Shown piece by piece: positions 9,889 to 19,831 of a stretch of 64,000 nucleotides of DNA; the stretch's first letter is position 1, and every line of letters begins with the position of its first letter. The stretch is from assembly GCF_016583835.1 (NCBI RefSeq), contig NZ_NRRW01000016.1, positions 1-64,000 of the forward strand, written 5' to 3'. Below the pieces are notes generated by a model. It saw nothing but the letters and a program-made list of their open reading frames with translations. It was not told the origin of the DNA and did no database searches. The DNA comes from Thiococcus pfennigii (GTDB lineage: Bacteria > Pseudomonadota > Gammaproteobacteria > Chromatiales > Chromatiaceae). The translations under genes were made by a program, and so were the position numbers.

Positions 9889-10307
9889 TCAATCGGATCC
9901 GCGCCCCGTCGCGGTGGGATCCGCTCGCTCGCGTGCCGCGACCAGATCGTCCAACAGCTCCTGTGGGTCGGCGATCAGCCCCTGGCCGGCGGGGGTCGGA
10001 AGGACCGCGAGTTGGCGCCCGTCGCGGGCCATGCCAGGCAACCAGCGGTCCATGAAGCGATCGAGCGGCAGCGGCTCGGGCCGGCAATCGGACCAGTCGT
10101 CGTTGGCCAGCGCCAGCGCGTAATCCGGGTGCGGCCAGAACGGGAAGCAGGGCTCGCCGTCCTCGCCGCGGTAGGCGACGAAGCCACCGGGCCCGCGCAG
10201 GGTCCAGACCTCGCCATCGGCCAGGGCCCGCTCGATGAAGTGCCGATACTGCTCGTCCGCCGACAGGGCCAGGACCCGTGCGCGTTCCGCGTCGTCAAGG
10301 GGATGGC

Positions 10308-10311
<4 letters not shown>
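9889..10311 (-). CDS. DUF2750-family protein
   Basis: A 140-aa cytosolic protein that matches the DUF2750 pattern as I know it: an N-terminal [14 protein letters not shown], then [20 protein letters not shown], and a C-terminal [20 protein letters not shown]. The function of the family is not established. Its ATG overlaps the tex stop codon by four bases (ATGA), so it is almost certainly translated from the tex transcript. No membrane segment or signal peptide is present. The C terminus is short of conserved residues and ends in a charged tail. Confidence 0.8.
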
Positions 10312-12662
<2,351 letters not shown>

Positions 12663-12821
12663 CGGGGAATCGGTTCTCTTGACGGGATCGGCATGGCGGG
12701 GGACGGGACGGCGCGACGAGGCGCCCGCCGGGTCCTCGCCCTCGCCACCAGGGTCGCCCGATTATATGATCCGGCCCACGGCGGGCAAACGTCGGCCCGG
12801 CCGAGTCAATGGGGGCGTGCG

Positions 12822-13544
12822 ATGTACGGACCACCCTGGCCGCTGACCTGGCGGGTCGCGGCCGAGCCGCCGACGCTGAGCGACTCGGCGATCCATCTCT
12901 GGCGCCTGCGCACGGGCGAGGACGGCGACGACCCCGAGACGGGGCTGGCCTGGTTGGCCCCGGCCCAGCGCGCGCGCGTAGCGGCGCTGCGCGACCCTGC
13001 CGCCCGGGCCGGCTATGCCCGCGCCCAGATCGGGCTGCGCCGCGTACTCGCCGCCTATCTCGGCTGCCACCCCGCCGAGATCGCCTTCGGTCACGGCCCG
13101 CGCGGCAAGCCCCACCTGGCCGGGGCCGGCGAAGACGCGGGCGCACTGCAATTCAGTCTGACCACGACCGGCGAGCTGGCCGTCGTCGCCGTCGCCCGGG
13201 GTGCGCCACTGGGAGTCGACTGCGAGCGCGTGCGCCCGCGGACGAGCCTCGATGCGATCGCCCGGCGGATGCTCCCGGCCGCCGTCGTCGAGGCCCTGGC
13301 CGCCTTGCCAGCGGCGGCGCGGCTCGAGCAGTTCCACCTCGCCTGGACCGCGCTGGAGGCCGACGTCAAGGCCGACGGCCGCGGGCTCGCCCGCCGCCGC
13401 GAGCCGCTCACCGCCCCGCCGGGCATCGGCCACTGCCTGGCCGCGCCCGGCTACATCGCCGCCGTCGCCCGCATCGGCCTGGCCCCGCCACCGACCTGGA
13501 CCGGCCTGGAGCTGCCGGCGGTCGGCACCGGCCGCGCGTTGTAG
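12822..13544 (+). CDS. Sfp-type 4'-phosphopantetheinyl transferase-like protein
   Basis: Expected to transfer phosphopantetheine from CoA to carrier proteins of fatty-acid, polyketide or peptide synthesis. The 240-aa length and motif order fit the Sfp/HetI type: GKPHL at about residue 97, LGVDCERVRP with the Mg-binding Asp and Glu, and WTALEADVKADGRGL with the third acidic ligand and lysine. Two deviations are visible. The usual Ser-His-Ser of the FNLSHS block reads FSLTTT, so the histidine is missing, and the usual Lys-Glu pair reads Leu-Glu. The start at ATG 12822 is the first in-frame ATG after the divergent tex gene. No synthase gene lies nearby; it may be a housekeeping or a diverged paralogue. 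Confidence 0.75.
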   Translation: MYGPPWPLTWRVAAEPPTLSDSAIHLWRLRTGEDGDDPETGLAWLAPAQRARVAALRDPAARAGYARAQIGLRRVLAAYLGCHPAEIAFGHGPRGKPHLAGAGEDAGALQFSLTTTGELAVVAVARGAPLGVDCERVRPRTSLDAIARRMLPAAVVEALAALPAAARLEQFHLAWTALEADVKADGRGLARRREPLTAPPGIGHCLAAPGYIAAVARIGLAPPPTWTGLELPAVGTGRAL

Positions 13545-13690
13545 GGTCCGCTGTGCGTACCATCCCGAGCCGCGAGCCAGCGCCGTAGGACCATTCCGAA
13601 TCGCGAGCCGGCGCCGTCGACCACCAGGATTCCGCGCATCGGGGCGTGCGTCGCCCCGACCCACCCACGCCCACACGAGGTCACCGCTTG

Positions 13691-13987
13691 ATGGAGATCC
13701 CCGCCTTCCTCGCGCACTGGCCGCTGCAAGCCCTCCTCGCCCTCATCGCCGGCCTGGCCATCCTGCTCGTCCCGCGGGCGCTGAACTACGCCGTCGCTAT
13801 CTATCTGCTCGGCGTCGGCGCGCTGGGGCTGCTGCACTTCGTCAATGGTGGCCCGGTCGATGCCCGCGCGGCGATCGCCCTCGTCGCCGGCGTTCTGGTG
13901 TTGCTCAGGCCGAACATCCTGAACTATGTCGTCGGCGTCTATCTGATCCTGGTCGGCCTCCTGGAGGCCGGGATCCTGCGGTTCTAA
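13691..13987 (+). CDS. Small membrane protein, tandem DUF3096 repeats
   Basis: A 98-aa, almost entirely hydrophobic inner-membrane protein. It consists of two copies of the DUF3096 unit: LIAGLAILLVPRALNYAVAI followed by YLLGVGALGLL, and then LVAGVLVLLRPNILNYVVGV followed by YLILVGLLEAGIL. Each unit can form two short membrane helices with an R/P-x-x-LNY turn, giving about four helices. Typical family members have a single unit of roughly 50-60 aa, so this is an internal duplication. The start at ATG 13691 has a GAGGT about 10 nt upstream. Function unknown. Confidence 0.75.
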   Translation: MEIPAFLAHWPLQALLALIAGLAILLVPRALNYAVAIYLLGVGALGLLHFVNGGPVDARAAIALVAGVLVLLRPNILNYVVGVYLILVGLLEAGILRF

Positions 13988-14213
13988 AACCCTTGGCGGG
14001 ACCTTGAATTCCCCGAGTGGCGCACCACTGTCCCGAACATCGATTGGTTGGAAACCACCGGTCTGCGCGCAAATCAACCTGGTGATCGCCCTCGGCCGGC
14101 GGTCGCCCCGCGACGGCCCCAGGGGCCAAGCCGAGTGGTGCGGCGATTGCCTGGCATTTCGAGCAAGGAGGCCCGCTGTCCGTGATCCGACATGTTATGG
14201 AGGAATACGCGTG

Positions 14214-14693
14214 ATGAAGACGATAGCCTTTCTCGTGGCGACGTCGCTCCTCTGGTGCGGCGCTGCCGCCAACGCGACCGAATACACGCCGATGCCGACC
14301 TCTTCGCCCGAGGCCATGCTCGACCGCGGCGACTTCCAGGGTACGCCCTGGCTGAGCGGCGGCGTCGGGCTCGACGAACGCGAGTACATCCTCGATCGCT
14401 ACGCCGGCGACTTCAACCTCAAGCTGGAATTCGCCCTCGCCGGGGGCTCCTATCTCGGCAACGTCGCGGTGCGGATCATGAGCCGCAATGGCGAGGTCGT
14501 CATGGAGGCCGTCTCCGAGGGGCCTTGGTTCCTGACGCGGCTGCCCGCCGGGGGCTATCGCGTCCAGGCGACGAGCGGTGGCCGAACCTTGGAGCAGACG
14601 GTCCAGGTCCCGGCGAGCGGCCTGCGCACGATCACCTTCGGTGCCTGGCGCGGCCAGTCGGACGCCGACGCCCCGACGGCACCCGCCTACTGA
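14214..14693 (+). CDS. Exported protein, carboxypeptidase-regulatory-like fold
   Basis: A 159-aa precursor with a signal peptide (MKTIAFLVATSLLWCGAAAN, cleavage after NA). The mature domain has a beta-sandwich look: a central segment FNLKLEFALAGGSYLGNVAV, then GPWFLTRLPAGGYRVQATSG and a closing strand GLRTITFGAW. The PAGxYxV pattern is typical of the carboxypeptidase-regulatory-like (transthyretin-like) domains, so this is probably a periplasmic binding or stability module. The GGAGG at 14199-14203 serves ATG 14214 or the in-frame GTG just before it. No operon partner; function unknown. Confidence 0.7.
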   Translation: MKTIAFLVATSLLWCGAAANATEYTPMPTSSPEAMLDRGDFQGTPWLSGGVGLDEREYILDRYAGDFNLKLEFALAGGSYLGNVAVRIMSRNGEVVMEAVSEGPWFLTRLPAGGYRVQATSGGRTLEQTVQVPASGLRTITFGAWRGQSDADAPTAPAY

Positions 14694-15069
14694 CGCAGCC
14701 GCACCGATCGCGACCGCAACCGGCTCTCTATTCCGAACGACAATCGAGGGCACCCGGTCGCGGATGACCCCCGGGTGTCCTGGCGACCCTCTCACCGGTA
14801 GGAGCCGGCTCGCCGGATCGCCCGCCCGGATCGTCCACAGGCGGCCTCCTACCGGCGCCGGCGATGCCGGCGGAGTCCGCCGGTATCGATCGTCGGCATT
14901 CGCCTGTCGATCAGAACGCACCCGCCCCGAGCCCCGCTCGTGCGATCTCGTGCGATGCCGTTGCCGGCCTGGTGAGCGAGGCCCGGCGTTTCCGGCCGCG
15001 TCCGAGACGCCGCGCGCGCTGCGAGTGCGATCCATCGACGCCTCGCCGGGCGAATCCGCCCCCGCCGGC
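14694..15069. other. Intergenic region with a REP-like palindrome
   Basis: 376 bp between convergent genes with no supportable gene. The only structure seen is the inverted repeat at 14795-14855. Confidence 0.5.
14795..14855. repeat. REP-like inverted repeat
   Basis: CCGGTAGGAG at 14795-14804 pairs with CTCCTACCGG at 14846-14855 around a 41-nt loop that has its own GC-rich pairing. The GTAGGAGCCGGCTCGCCGG type of sequence is a common REP element in gammaproteobacteria. It lies between convergent genes, where it may stabilise or end transcripts. Confidence 0.65.
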
Positions 15070-16980
15070 TCAATCCGCCGACCTGTCGCCCTCGTCCGAG
15101 CGCCAGACGATCTCGACGAGCGGGTATTCCCACTGCGGCGAGCGGCAGGCGGTGCGGAAATCGCCCTCGCCGTCGTCGCGCCGGCGGCGCATCAGCGCGA
15201 CGACCCGGACCGTCTCGATCCACTGGAGCCGCGGCCGCCATGTCTCGGCGGCACGACGCGACAGCCTGGCCACCGGTGCGACGCGTCCGTCGCAGAGGAG
15301 CAAGTCGCCGCCGCGGGCGACGAGCCGCAGCCGATCGCCGCTCGCGTGGGCCGCGAGCCGGGCGTGGATCGGATCCTCGGGCGCCTGGCGCCCGGCATAG
15401 CCGAGGTCGATGTCGGCCGGCGTCAGGCGCGTGTAGCGGCGCCGCAGGATGGCCTGCGGCGGCGGGTCGATCGCGACCGGCGTGCGCAGCAGCCAGTCGC
15501 CGGCGAGGGCCTCGGGCCGCGGGCCGGCGCCGCGCGGCAGGCAGCCGAGGGCCAGGGTCTCGCGGGCACGGGTCATGCCGACATAGTAGAGTCGTCGCCA
15601 CCCCTCGGCATCGCGTTGCGCCTCGGCCGATGGGCGGTCGTCCGCGATCAGCACGTGCGGAAATTCGAGTCCCTTGGCCCCGTGTAGCGTCGAGAAGAGG
15701 ACCCCCTCGCCCAGGCGGCGGTCGTTGCGCAGCTCGCGGAGCGACTCGTAGCAGAACTCCCGGCAGCGGCTCGCGGCGCTCGGTGCGTCGCCGGCCTCCT
15801 CGCGCCAGTCCTCGATCAGGTCGGCGAGGGGCGCCCGCCACGGTGACTCGGCGGCGGGGAGCCAGCCGCGCAGCGCATCCAACGCCACCTCACCGTGACC
15901 CAGGTCGCCCAGCCGGTCGAGGAAGACCGCGATCTCGCGCACCCGAGCGAGCGGCGGCAGGTCGTCGCGCCAGGCGACCGGGATGCCGGCGGCCTCGCAG
16001 GCGGCGCGGATCGGTCGCAGGGCGTCGTGGCGGAAGGCGAGGATGGCGAAGTCGCTCCAGGTGCCGCCGCCGAGCGCCCTGAGCCGTTGCAGGCGCGCGA
16101 CGAAGGTGGCCGCCTGGCGCCCCGGATCGGCGACCTCGAGGACCTCGACCCGCCCGCGCCCGTGCGGGTCGAGGTCGGTCCAGCGCCCGCCCGGCGGGTC
16201 GGCTCGGCGCCGACGGTCGACGCCGATGCGCTGGCCCGTCTTCATCCGCTCGCGGTTGTGGCCGATCAGGGCCGCGGCCGCGGCGCAGATGTGGGCGCTG
16301 GAGCGGTAGTTCTCGATCAGGTGGTGGATGCGGGCCTGGTAGTCGGCCTCGAAGCGGCGGATGAACTCGATGCTCGCGCCGCGAAAGGCGTAGATGTTCT
16401 GGTCGTCGTCGCCGACCGCGAGCAGCGTCAGGCGCGCCGCGTCCGCCTCGTCGGTCAGGGTGCGGCCGGCGATCGCGGCGACCAGCCGGTACTGCTGCGC
16501 GTCGATGTCCTGGTACTCGTCGACCAGGATGTGGCGATAGCCGGCGAGGAGGCGCTCGCGCAGGCCGTCGGCCTCGATGCCGGGCCAGTCGGCGCGCCCC
16601 TCGAGGAGGTCGAGCGCCGCCTCGATCAGGTCCGCAAAACCGTCATCGCCTTGCTGAACCCGTTCGGCGCGCTCGGCGAACGAGGTGCCGGTCAGGCGCA
16701 TCGCGAAGCCGTGATAGGTCTGGATCGTGACGCCGCGGGCGTCGGCATCGACGAGGGCCGCGAGCCGCCGGCGCAGCTCCAGGGCCGCCGAGCGGTTGTA
16801 GCAGAGGATCAGGATCGAGCGCGGATCGACCCGCCGCACGCGCAGCAGGTAGGCGCAGCGATGGACGATGACCCGGGTCTTGCCCGAGCCCGGGCCCGCC
16901 AGCACCAGCCGGTTCGCCTCGGGCTCGGCGGCGACGATGGCGATCTGCTCCTGTGCAGTTGGCGCGGGTGCGTGCAACAC
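15070..16980 (-). CDS. UvrD/Rep-like superfamily 1 helicase (probably the C-terminal part of a larger helicase)
   Basis: ATP-dependent DNA helicase of superfamily 1A (636 aa). Walker A is LAGPGSGKTR (about residues 27-36), with motif Ia ILILCYNRSA and Walker B HILVDEYQDID. Later motifs are AVGDDDQNIYAFRGA, LIENYRSS, STLHGAKGLEFPHVLIADD and RLYYVGMTRARETL, so all helicase motifs are present. It starts at a GTG without a clear ribosome-binding site, 48 nt after and in the same frame as the stop of the zinc-ribbon gene. From memory, this sequence type forms the C-terminal module of the large (about 1,700 aa) RecQ-family helicases of gammaproteobacteria. The exonuclease-like N-terminal piece of such a protein lies at 17899-18300. 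Whether the truncated protein is active cannot be told. Confidence 0.85.
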   Translation of the reverse strand: MLHAPAPTAQEQIAIVAAEPEANRLVLAGPGSGKTRVIVHRCAYLLRVRRVDPRSILILCYNRSAALELRRRLAALVDADARGVTIQTYHGFAMRLTGTSFAERAERVQQGDDGFADLIEAALDLLEGRADWPGIEADGLRERLLAGYRHILVDEYQDIDAQQYRLVAAIAGRTLTDEADAARLTLLAVGDDDQNIYAFRGASIEFIRRFEADYQARIHHLIENYRSSAHICAAAAALIGHNRERMKTGQRIGVDRRRRADPPGGRWTDLDPHGRGRVEVLEVADPGRQAATFVARLQRLRALGGGTWSDFAILAFRHDALRPIRAACEAAGIPVAWRDDLPPLARVREIAVFLDRLGDLGHGEVALDALRGWLPAAESPWRAPLADLIEDWREEAGDAPSAASRCREFCYESLRELRNDRRLGEGVLFSTLHGAKGLEFPHVLIADDRPSAEAQRDAEGWRRLYYVGMTRARETLALGCLPRGAGPRPEALAGDWLLRTPVAIDPPPQAILRRRYTRLTPADIDLGYAGRQAPEDPIHARLAAHASGDRLRLVARGGDLLLCDGRVAPVARLSRRAAETWRPRLQWIETVRVVALMRRRRDDGEGDFRTACRSPQWEYPLVEIVWRSDEGDRSAD

Positions 16981-17028
16981 GGGCGCGGCGCGTGGCCGGG
17001 CCGCCGGATGGGCGGTTGGCTCTCTGCC

Positions 17029-17673
17029 TCATGACGACTTGTCGATCAGCCGGTTGATCTGCGTCGCGTCGCCGATCTCTAGGCGCTCGACGATCCAGGT
17101 ATCGAGCGTGCGCGAGTAATACATCCACGCGGCGTACCAGGCGCGGATGTCGGCGTTGAAAGCGTTGCGCGTGTCGACGTAGCCGGTCACGAGGTGGCGG
17201 CAGTCGCCGAGCGGCAGGACCAGGGTGTTGTCCCTTGGCGCCGTCTTGGCGGGGCGCGGTTCGAGGGCGCGCTTGACCTCGCGCCTGGCGTAGCTGTGCG
17301 CGGAGACGTCGTCATCGCAGAGGCGGGCGGCGCGCGCCTCTTTCCTCTCGCGCTCCTTGGCCGCCTCGGCCCGGATCTTCTCGGACTCCTTGGCGAACTG
17401 CTCGGCCTCGCGTTGCTCCGCGCGCAGCTCTCTGGAGGCTTCGGCCTGTGCCGCACGCTGGGCGCGCTCGGCGTCGGTGAGGGAACTCTCTTCGATCGAG
17501 CCGAGCACGAGCCAGCCGACAAGCAATGTGAAGCCCAGCAGGATGGCGCCCTTCTTGGCGCGGGCGGCCGGGTCGCTTGCACTCAGTGGCAGGTTGCAGT
17601 TCCAACAACGCGATCTTCCGCCGCTGCGCAGATTGTGCGCGCCGCACTTGCGGCAGGTGATGGTGGTGCTCAT
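17029..17673 (-). CDS. Zinc-ribbon membrane protein with coiled coil, unknown function
   Basis: A 214-aa protein with an N-terminal zinc ribbon (CRKCGAHNLRSGGRSRCWNC supplies four cysteines) and one membrane helix (GAILLGFTLLVGWLVLG, about residues 42-58). A long charged alpha-helical coiled coil rich in Glu/Ala/Arg (about 65-120) precedes a C-terminal globular part (LPLGDCRHLVTGYVD ... RTLDTWIVERLEIGD). I do not recognise a named family. It has an excellent AGGAGA ribosome-binding site and a plausible promoter at 17733-17760. It sits between two pieces of a probable large helicase gene, as if it replaced the missing middle. The zinc ribbon would be cytosolic if the helix is a simple anchor. 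Confidence 0.75.
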   Translation of the reverse strand: MSTTITCRKCGAHNLRSGGRSRCWNCNLPLSASDPAARAKKGAILLGFTLLVGWLVLGSIEESSLTDAERAQRAAQAEASRELRAEQREAEQFAKESEKIRAEAAKERERKEARAARLCDDDVSAHSYARREVKRALEPRPAKTAPRDNTLVLPLGDCRHLVTGYVDTRNAFNADIRAWYAAWMYYSRTLDTWIVERLEIGDATQINRLIDKSS

Positions 17674-17732
17674 GGTGTTCTCCTGTGGTCACTCCTGGGA
17701 CCTGCGCGGCGGGTAGTGGTCGCCCGGCCTTT

Positions 17733-17760
17733 AAGATAGGAGATTCCTGTAGCGTGTAAA
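17733..17760 (-). promoter_or_regulatory. Sigma-70-type promoter for the zinc-ribbon gene
   Basis: On the minus strand, TTTACA (17760-17755) and TATCTT (17738-17733) are separated by 16 nt, about 60 bp before the zinc-ribbon start. The surrounding DNA is noticeably AT-richer than the window average. Confidence 0.5.
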
Positions 17761-17778
17761 GGATCTTAGCCTGTCTGG

Positions 17779-17802
17779 ACCGACCGATGCTCGGTCGGTT
17801 TT
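17779..17802 (+). terminator. Short hairpin with T-run
   Basis: ACCGACCGA and TCGGTCGGT form a perfect 9-bp stem with a 3-nt loop, followed on the plus strand by TTTT. No plus-strand gene precedes it, so it could instead be an operator or a two-sided terminator upstream of the zinc-ribbon promoter. Confidence 0.4.
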
Positions 17803-17898
17803 GAGCGCGCCACTGTGCCACCAGCGTGCCACGGTCGATGTTTCGGTATGCTTCTGCATGTGCTCTGACGCTGCGGGCGTAGTCGCTAAGCTCTTGAT

Positions 17899-18300
17899 CT
17901 ATATTAGAACGACAGTCTCGCTCAGGCAGCGCATGGCCTCGGCGCGGGCGACCGTCCGACAGACCTGCCCCGCCCACAGCCGGTCGAGTGCCGCGAGGAG
18001 CCCGAGACCGGAGGCGCGCGCCCGCAGGACCGGCAGGTCGTGGCCGAGCAGGTTGTGACCGAGGATGAAGGACGCGTCGCCGGCGAACCGCTCCAGTTCG
18101 GCGAGGGCCGCGCGTTCATCGAAGCGGCCCTGGCGCAGGAAGGCTACCTCGCCGCGTAGCGCGCCGATCTTGTGCAGCGCGCCATCGGCGCCGACCTCCA
18201 GGTCGAGCAGGAGGGTCTGCGAGAGGAGTGCGGCGAGTCGGGGGTCCACGGGGCGATTATCGCTGAACGCGGGGCACGGCGCAGCGTGCTCGCGGTCCAA
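17899..18300 (-). pseudogene. N-terminal exonuclease-like fragment of a RecQ-type helicase
   Basis: A reading frame of up to 133 codons (TTG 18300, or GTG 18249 giving 116 aa). Its sequence LLLDLEVGADGALHKIGALR, then FAGDASFILGHNLLGHDLPV, resembles a DEDD 3'-5' exonuclease fold and, as I recall it, the N terminus of large RecQ-family helicases. After GLGLLAAL the resemblance ends and the frame stops within about 25 codons in AT-richer DNA. The middle of such a protein (RecQ helicase domain) is absent here, whereas a UvrD-like C-terminal part lies 0.9 kb downstream on the same strand. I read this as a deletion/replacement remnant; a free-standing small exonuclease-like protein is the alternative. 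Confidence 0.55.
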
Positions 18301-18382
18301 CAGGTGGGCGCGTCAGTTCGGCCCGTCGCCGCAGACCCAGGGCGACCAGCAATCGATCCCCCTCCGCTACGCGAACGGCAAT

Positions 18383-19138
18383 TCAGACCGCCTCGCGCGA
18401 CCAGCCGGTGGCGTCGGCGACCAGGACCTCGCCGCGTTCGGGGTGCCACTCGGCGAGGACCTGGCGCACGACCGGGCGCCCGTCGAGCGTGAAGGCGTGG
18501 TCGGCCGGGCGGTGAGTGTGGCCGTGGATCAGCCGGTCGGCGGCGTGGCGGCGCATGACGCGGGCCACGGTCGGCCCGCTCACATCCATGCTCGCCGCCG
18601 CCTTGGCCGCCGTCGCCGAGCCGCTGCGGCGACGGTAGTCGGCGGCCTGGGCGCGGCGCCGTGCCAGGGAGCGCCAGAGGAACAGCCGCTGCACGAGCGG
18701 GTTGCGCACCCGGCGGCGGAAGCGTTGATAGGCGACGTCGTCGGTGCAGAGCAGATCGCCGTGCATCAGTAGCACCCGCTCGCCGCCGAGCCCGACCAGG
18801 GTCGGGTCGCGCAGCAGGGTGCAGCCGGTGTCGCGGGCGAAGGCGCGGCCGATCAGGAAGTCGCGGTTGCCGCGCAGCAGCCGGCAGGCGATACCGGCCT
18901 CGGTCAACGCGCGCAGCGCGGCGCGGAGCTGCGGATAGGGTGGCGTGTCGTCGTCGTCGCCGATCCAGGCGTCGAACAGGTCGCCCAGGATGTAGAGCCG
19001 CTCGGCGCGGCGCGCCCGACCGGCGAGAAAGTCGAGGAACCGGGCCACCGTCTCCGGGCGCTCCGGGGCGAGGTGCAGGTCCGAGATGAACAGGCACTCG
19101 CCGGCGGGATCGCTGGAGTCGATGCCGGGTCGGACCAT
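18383..19138 (-). CDS. lpxH: UDP-2,3-diacylglucosamine diphosphatase LpxH
   Basis: Metallophosphoesterase that hydrolyses UDP-2,3-diacylglucosamine to lipid X in lipid A synthesis, at the inner face of the cytoplasmic membrane. The 251-aa protein shows the full metal-ligand set: SDLHLAPE (residues 19-26), GDLFDAWIGDD, LLRGNRDFLIG, LMHGDLLCTDD and IHGHTHRPADH. Length is normal. It lies 21 nt after ppiB on the same strand, the common cysS/ppiB-lpxH arrangement of gammaproteobacteria. A serine/alanine-rich stretch (RRSGSATAAKAAASM) falls in the lid region typical of LpxH. Confidence 0.95.
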   Translation of the reverse strand: MVRPGIDSSDPAGECLFISDLHLAPERPETVARFLDFLAGRARRAERLYILGDLFDAWIGDDDDTPPYPQLRAALRALTEAGIACRLLRGNRDFLIGRAFARDTGCTLLRDPTLVGLGGERVLLMHGDLLCTDDVAYQRFRRRVRNPLVQRLFLWRSLARRRAQAADYRRRSGSATAAKAAASMDVSGPTVARVMRRHAADRLIHGHTHRPADHAFTLDGRPVVRQVLAEWHPERGEVLVADATGWSREAV

Positions 19139-19159
19139 CGGCGCTCGCCCCGCGACCGG

Positions 19160-19648
19160 TCAGTCGACGATGACGGCCTTCTCGATGATGACGTCCTCGA
19201 CGGGCACGTCCTGGTGGCCCTTGCGGCTGGTCGTGCGCACCGCCTTGATCCGCTCGACGACATCCATCCCGTCGGTGACCTTGCCGAAGACGCAGTAGCC
19301 CCAGCCGTCCTGCCCCGGGTAGTCGAGGAAGTCGTTGTCGGCGACATTGATGAAGAACTGACTGGTCGCCGAGTGCGGGTCGTTGGTGCGGGCCATCGCG
19401 ATGGTGCCGGTCTTGTTCTTCAGCCCGTTCTGGGCCTCGTTCTTGATCGGGCGGCGCGTCGGCAGCGGCGAGAAGCTCGTGTCCATGCCCCCGCCCTGGA
19501 TCATGAAGCCATTGATGACGCGGTGGAACAGGGTCCCGTCGTAGTGGCCGTCGCGCACGTATTGGGTGAAGTTGGCGCAGGTCTCCGGGGCCTTCTCGGC
19601 GTCGAGCTCGATCGAGATGTCGCCGTGGTTGGTGGTGAGCTTGATCAT
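19160..19648 (-). CDS. ppiB: Peptidyl-prolyl cis-trans isomerase B (cytoplasmic cyclophilin)
   Basis: Cyclophilin that speeds proline isomerisation during protein folding. The 162-aa product has no signal peptide, so it is the cytosolic PpiB type. Cyclophilin signatures are clear: [20 protein letters not shown] with the active-site Arg, [17 protein letters not shown], and [24 protein letters not shown] ribosome-binding site precedes the ATG. First gene of ppiB-lpxH, divergent from cysS with about 180 bp between the starts. Confidence 0.96.
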   Translation of the reverse strand: MIKLTTNHGDISIELDAEKAPETCANFTQYVRDGHYDGTLFHRVINGFMIQGGGMDTSFSPLPTRRPIKNEAQNGLKNKTGTIAMARTNDPHSATSQFFINVADNDFLDYPGQDGWGYCVFGKVTDGMDVVERIKAVRTTSRKGHQDVPVEDVIIEKAVIVD

Positions 19649-19831
19649 GGTCCTCTCCGGTGGGTTGGGCGCCGAGGCGCGGTCGCCAAAGCCATCATGT
19701 TACCGTGAAAGTCGCCTGCCGGGCGCCTCGCCCCCTCCTCACCTCGGCGGACGTCGGGGCGCGGCGCGCCCTTTGGGTCCGCCCGGCGGCTTTGCTAACA
19801 TCCCGACTTCACCACCGTGCGGCCCGTTCCC

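Noticed and set aside
9206-10087. A 293-codon minus-strand frame over the repeat array
   Set aside because: The peptide is itself periodic because it translates the 162-bp repeat, and it overlaps the DUF2750 gene out of frame.
17312-17977. A 221-codon minus-strand frame over the zinc-ribbon gene and its upstream region
   Set aside because: It overlaps a gene with an excellent ribosome-binding site and includes the promoter and hairpin region; the product has no domain.
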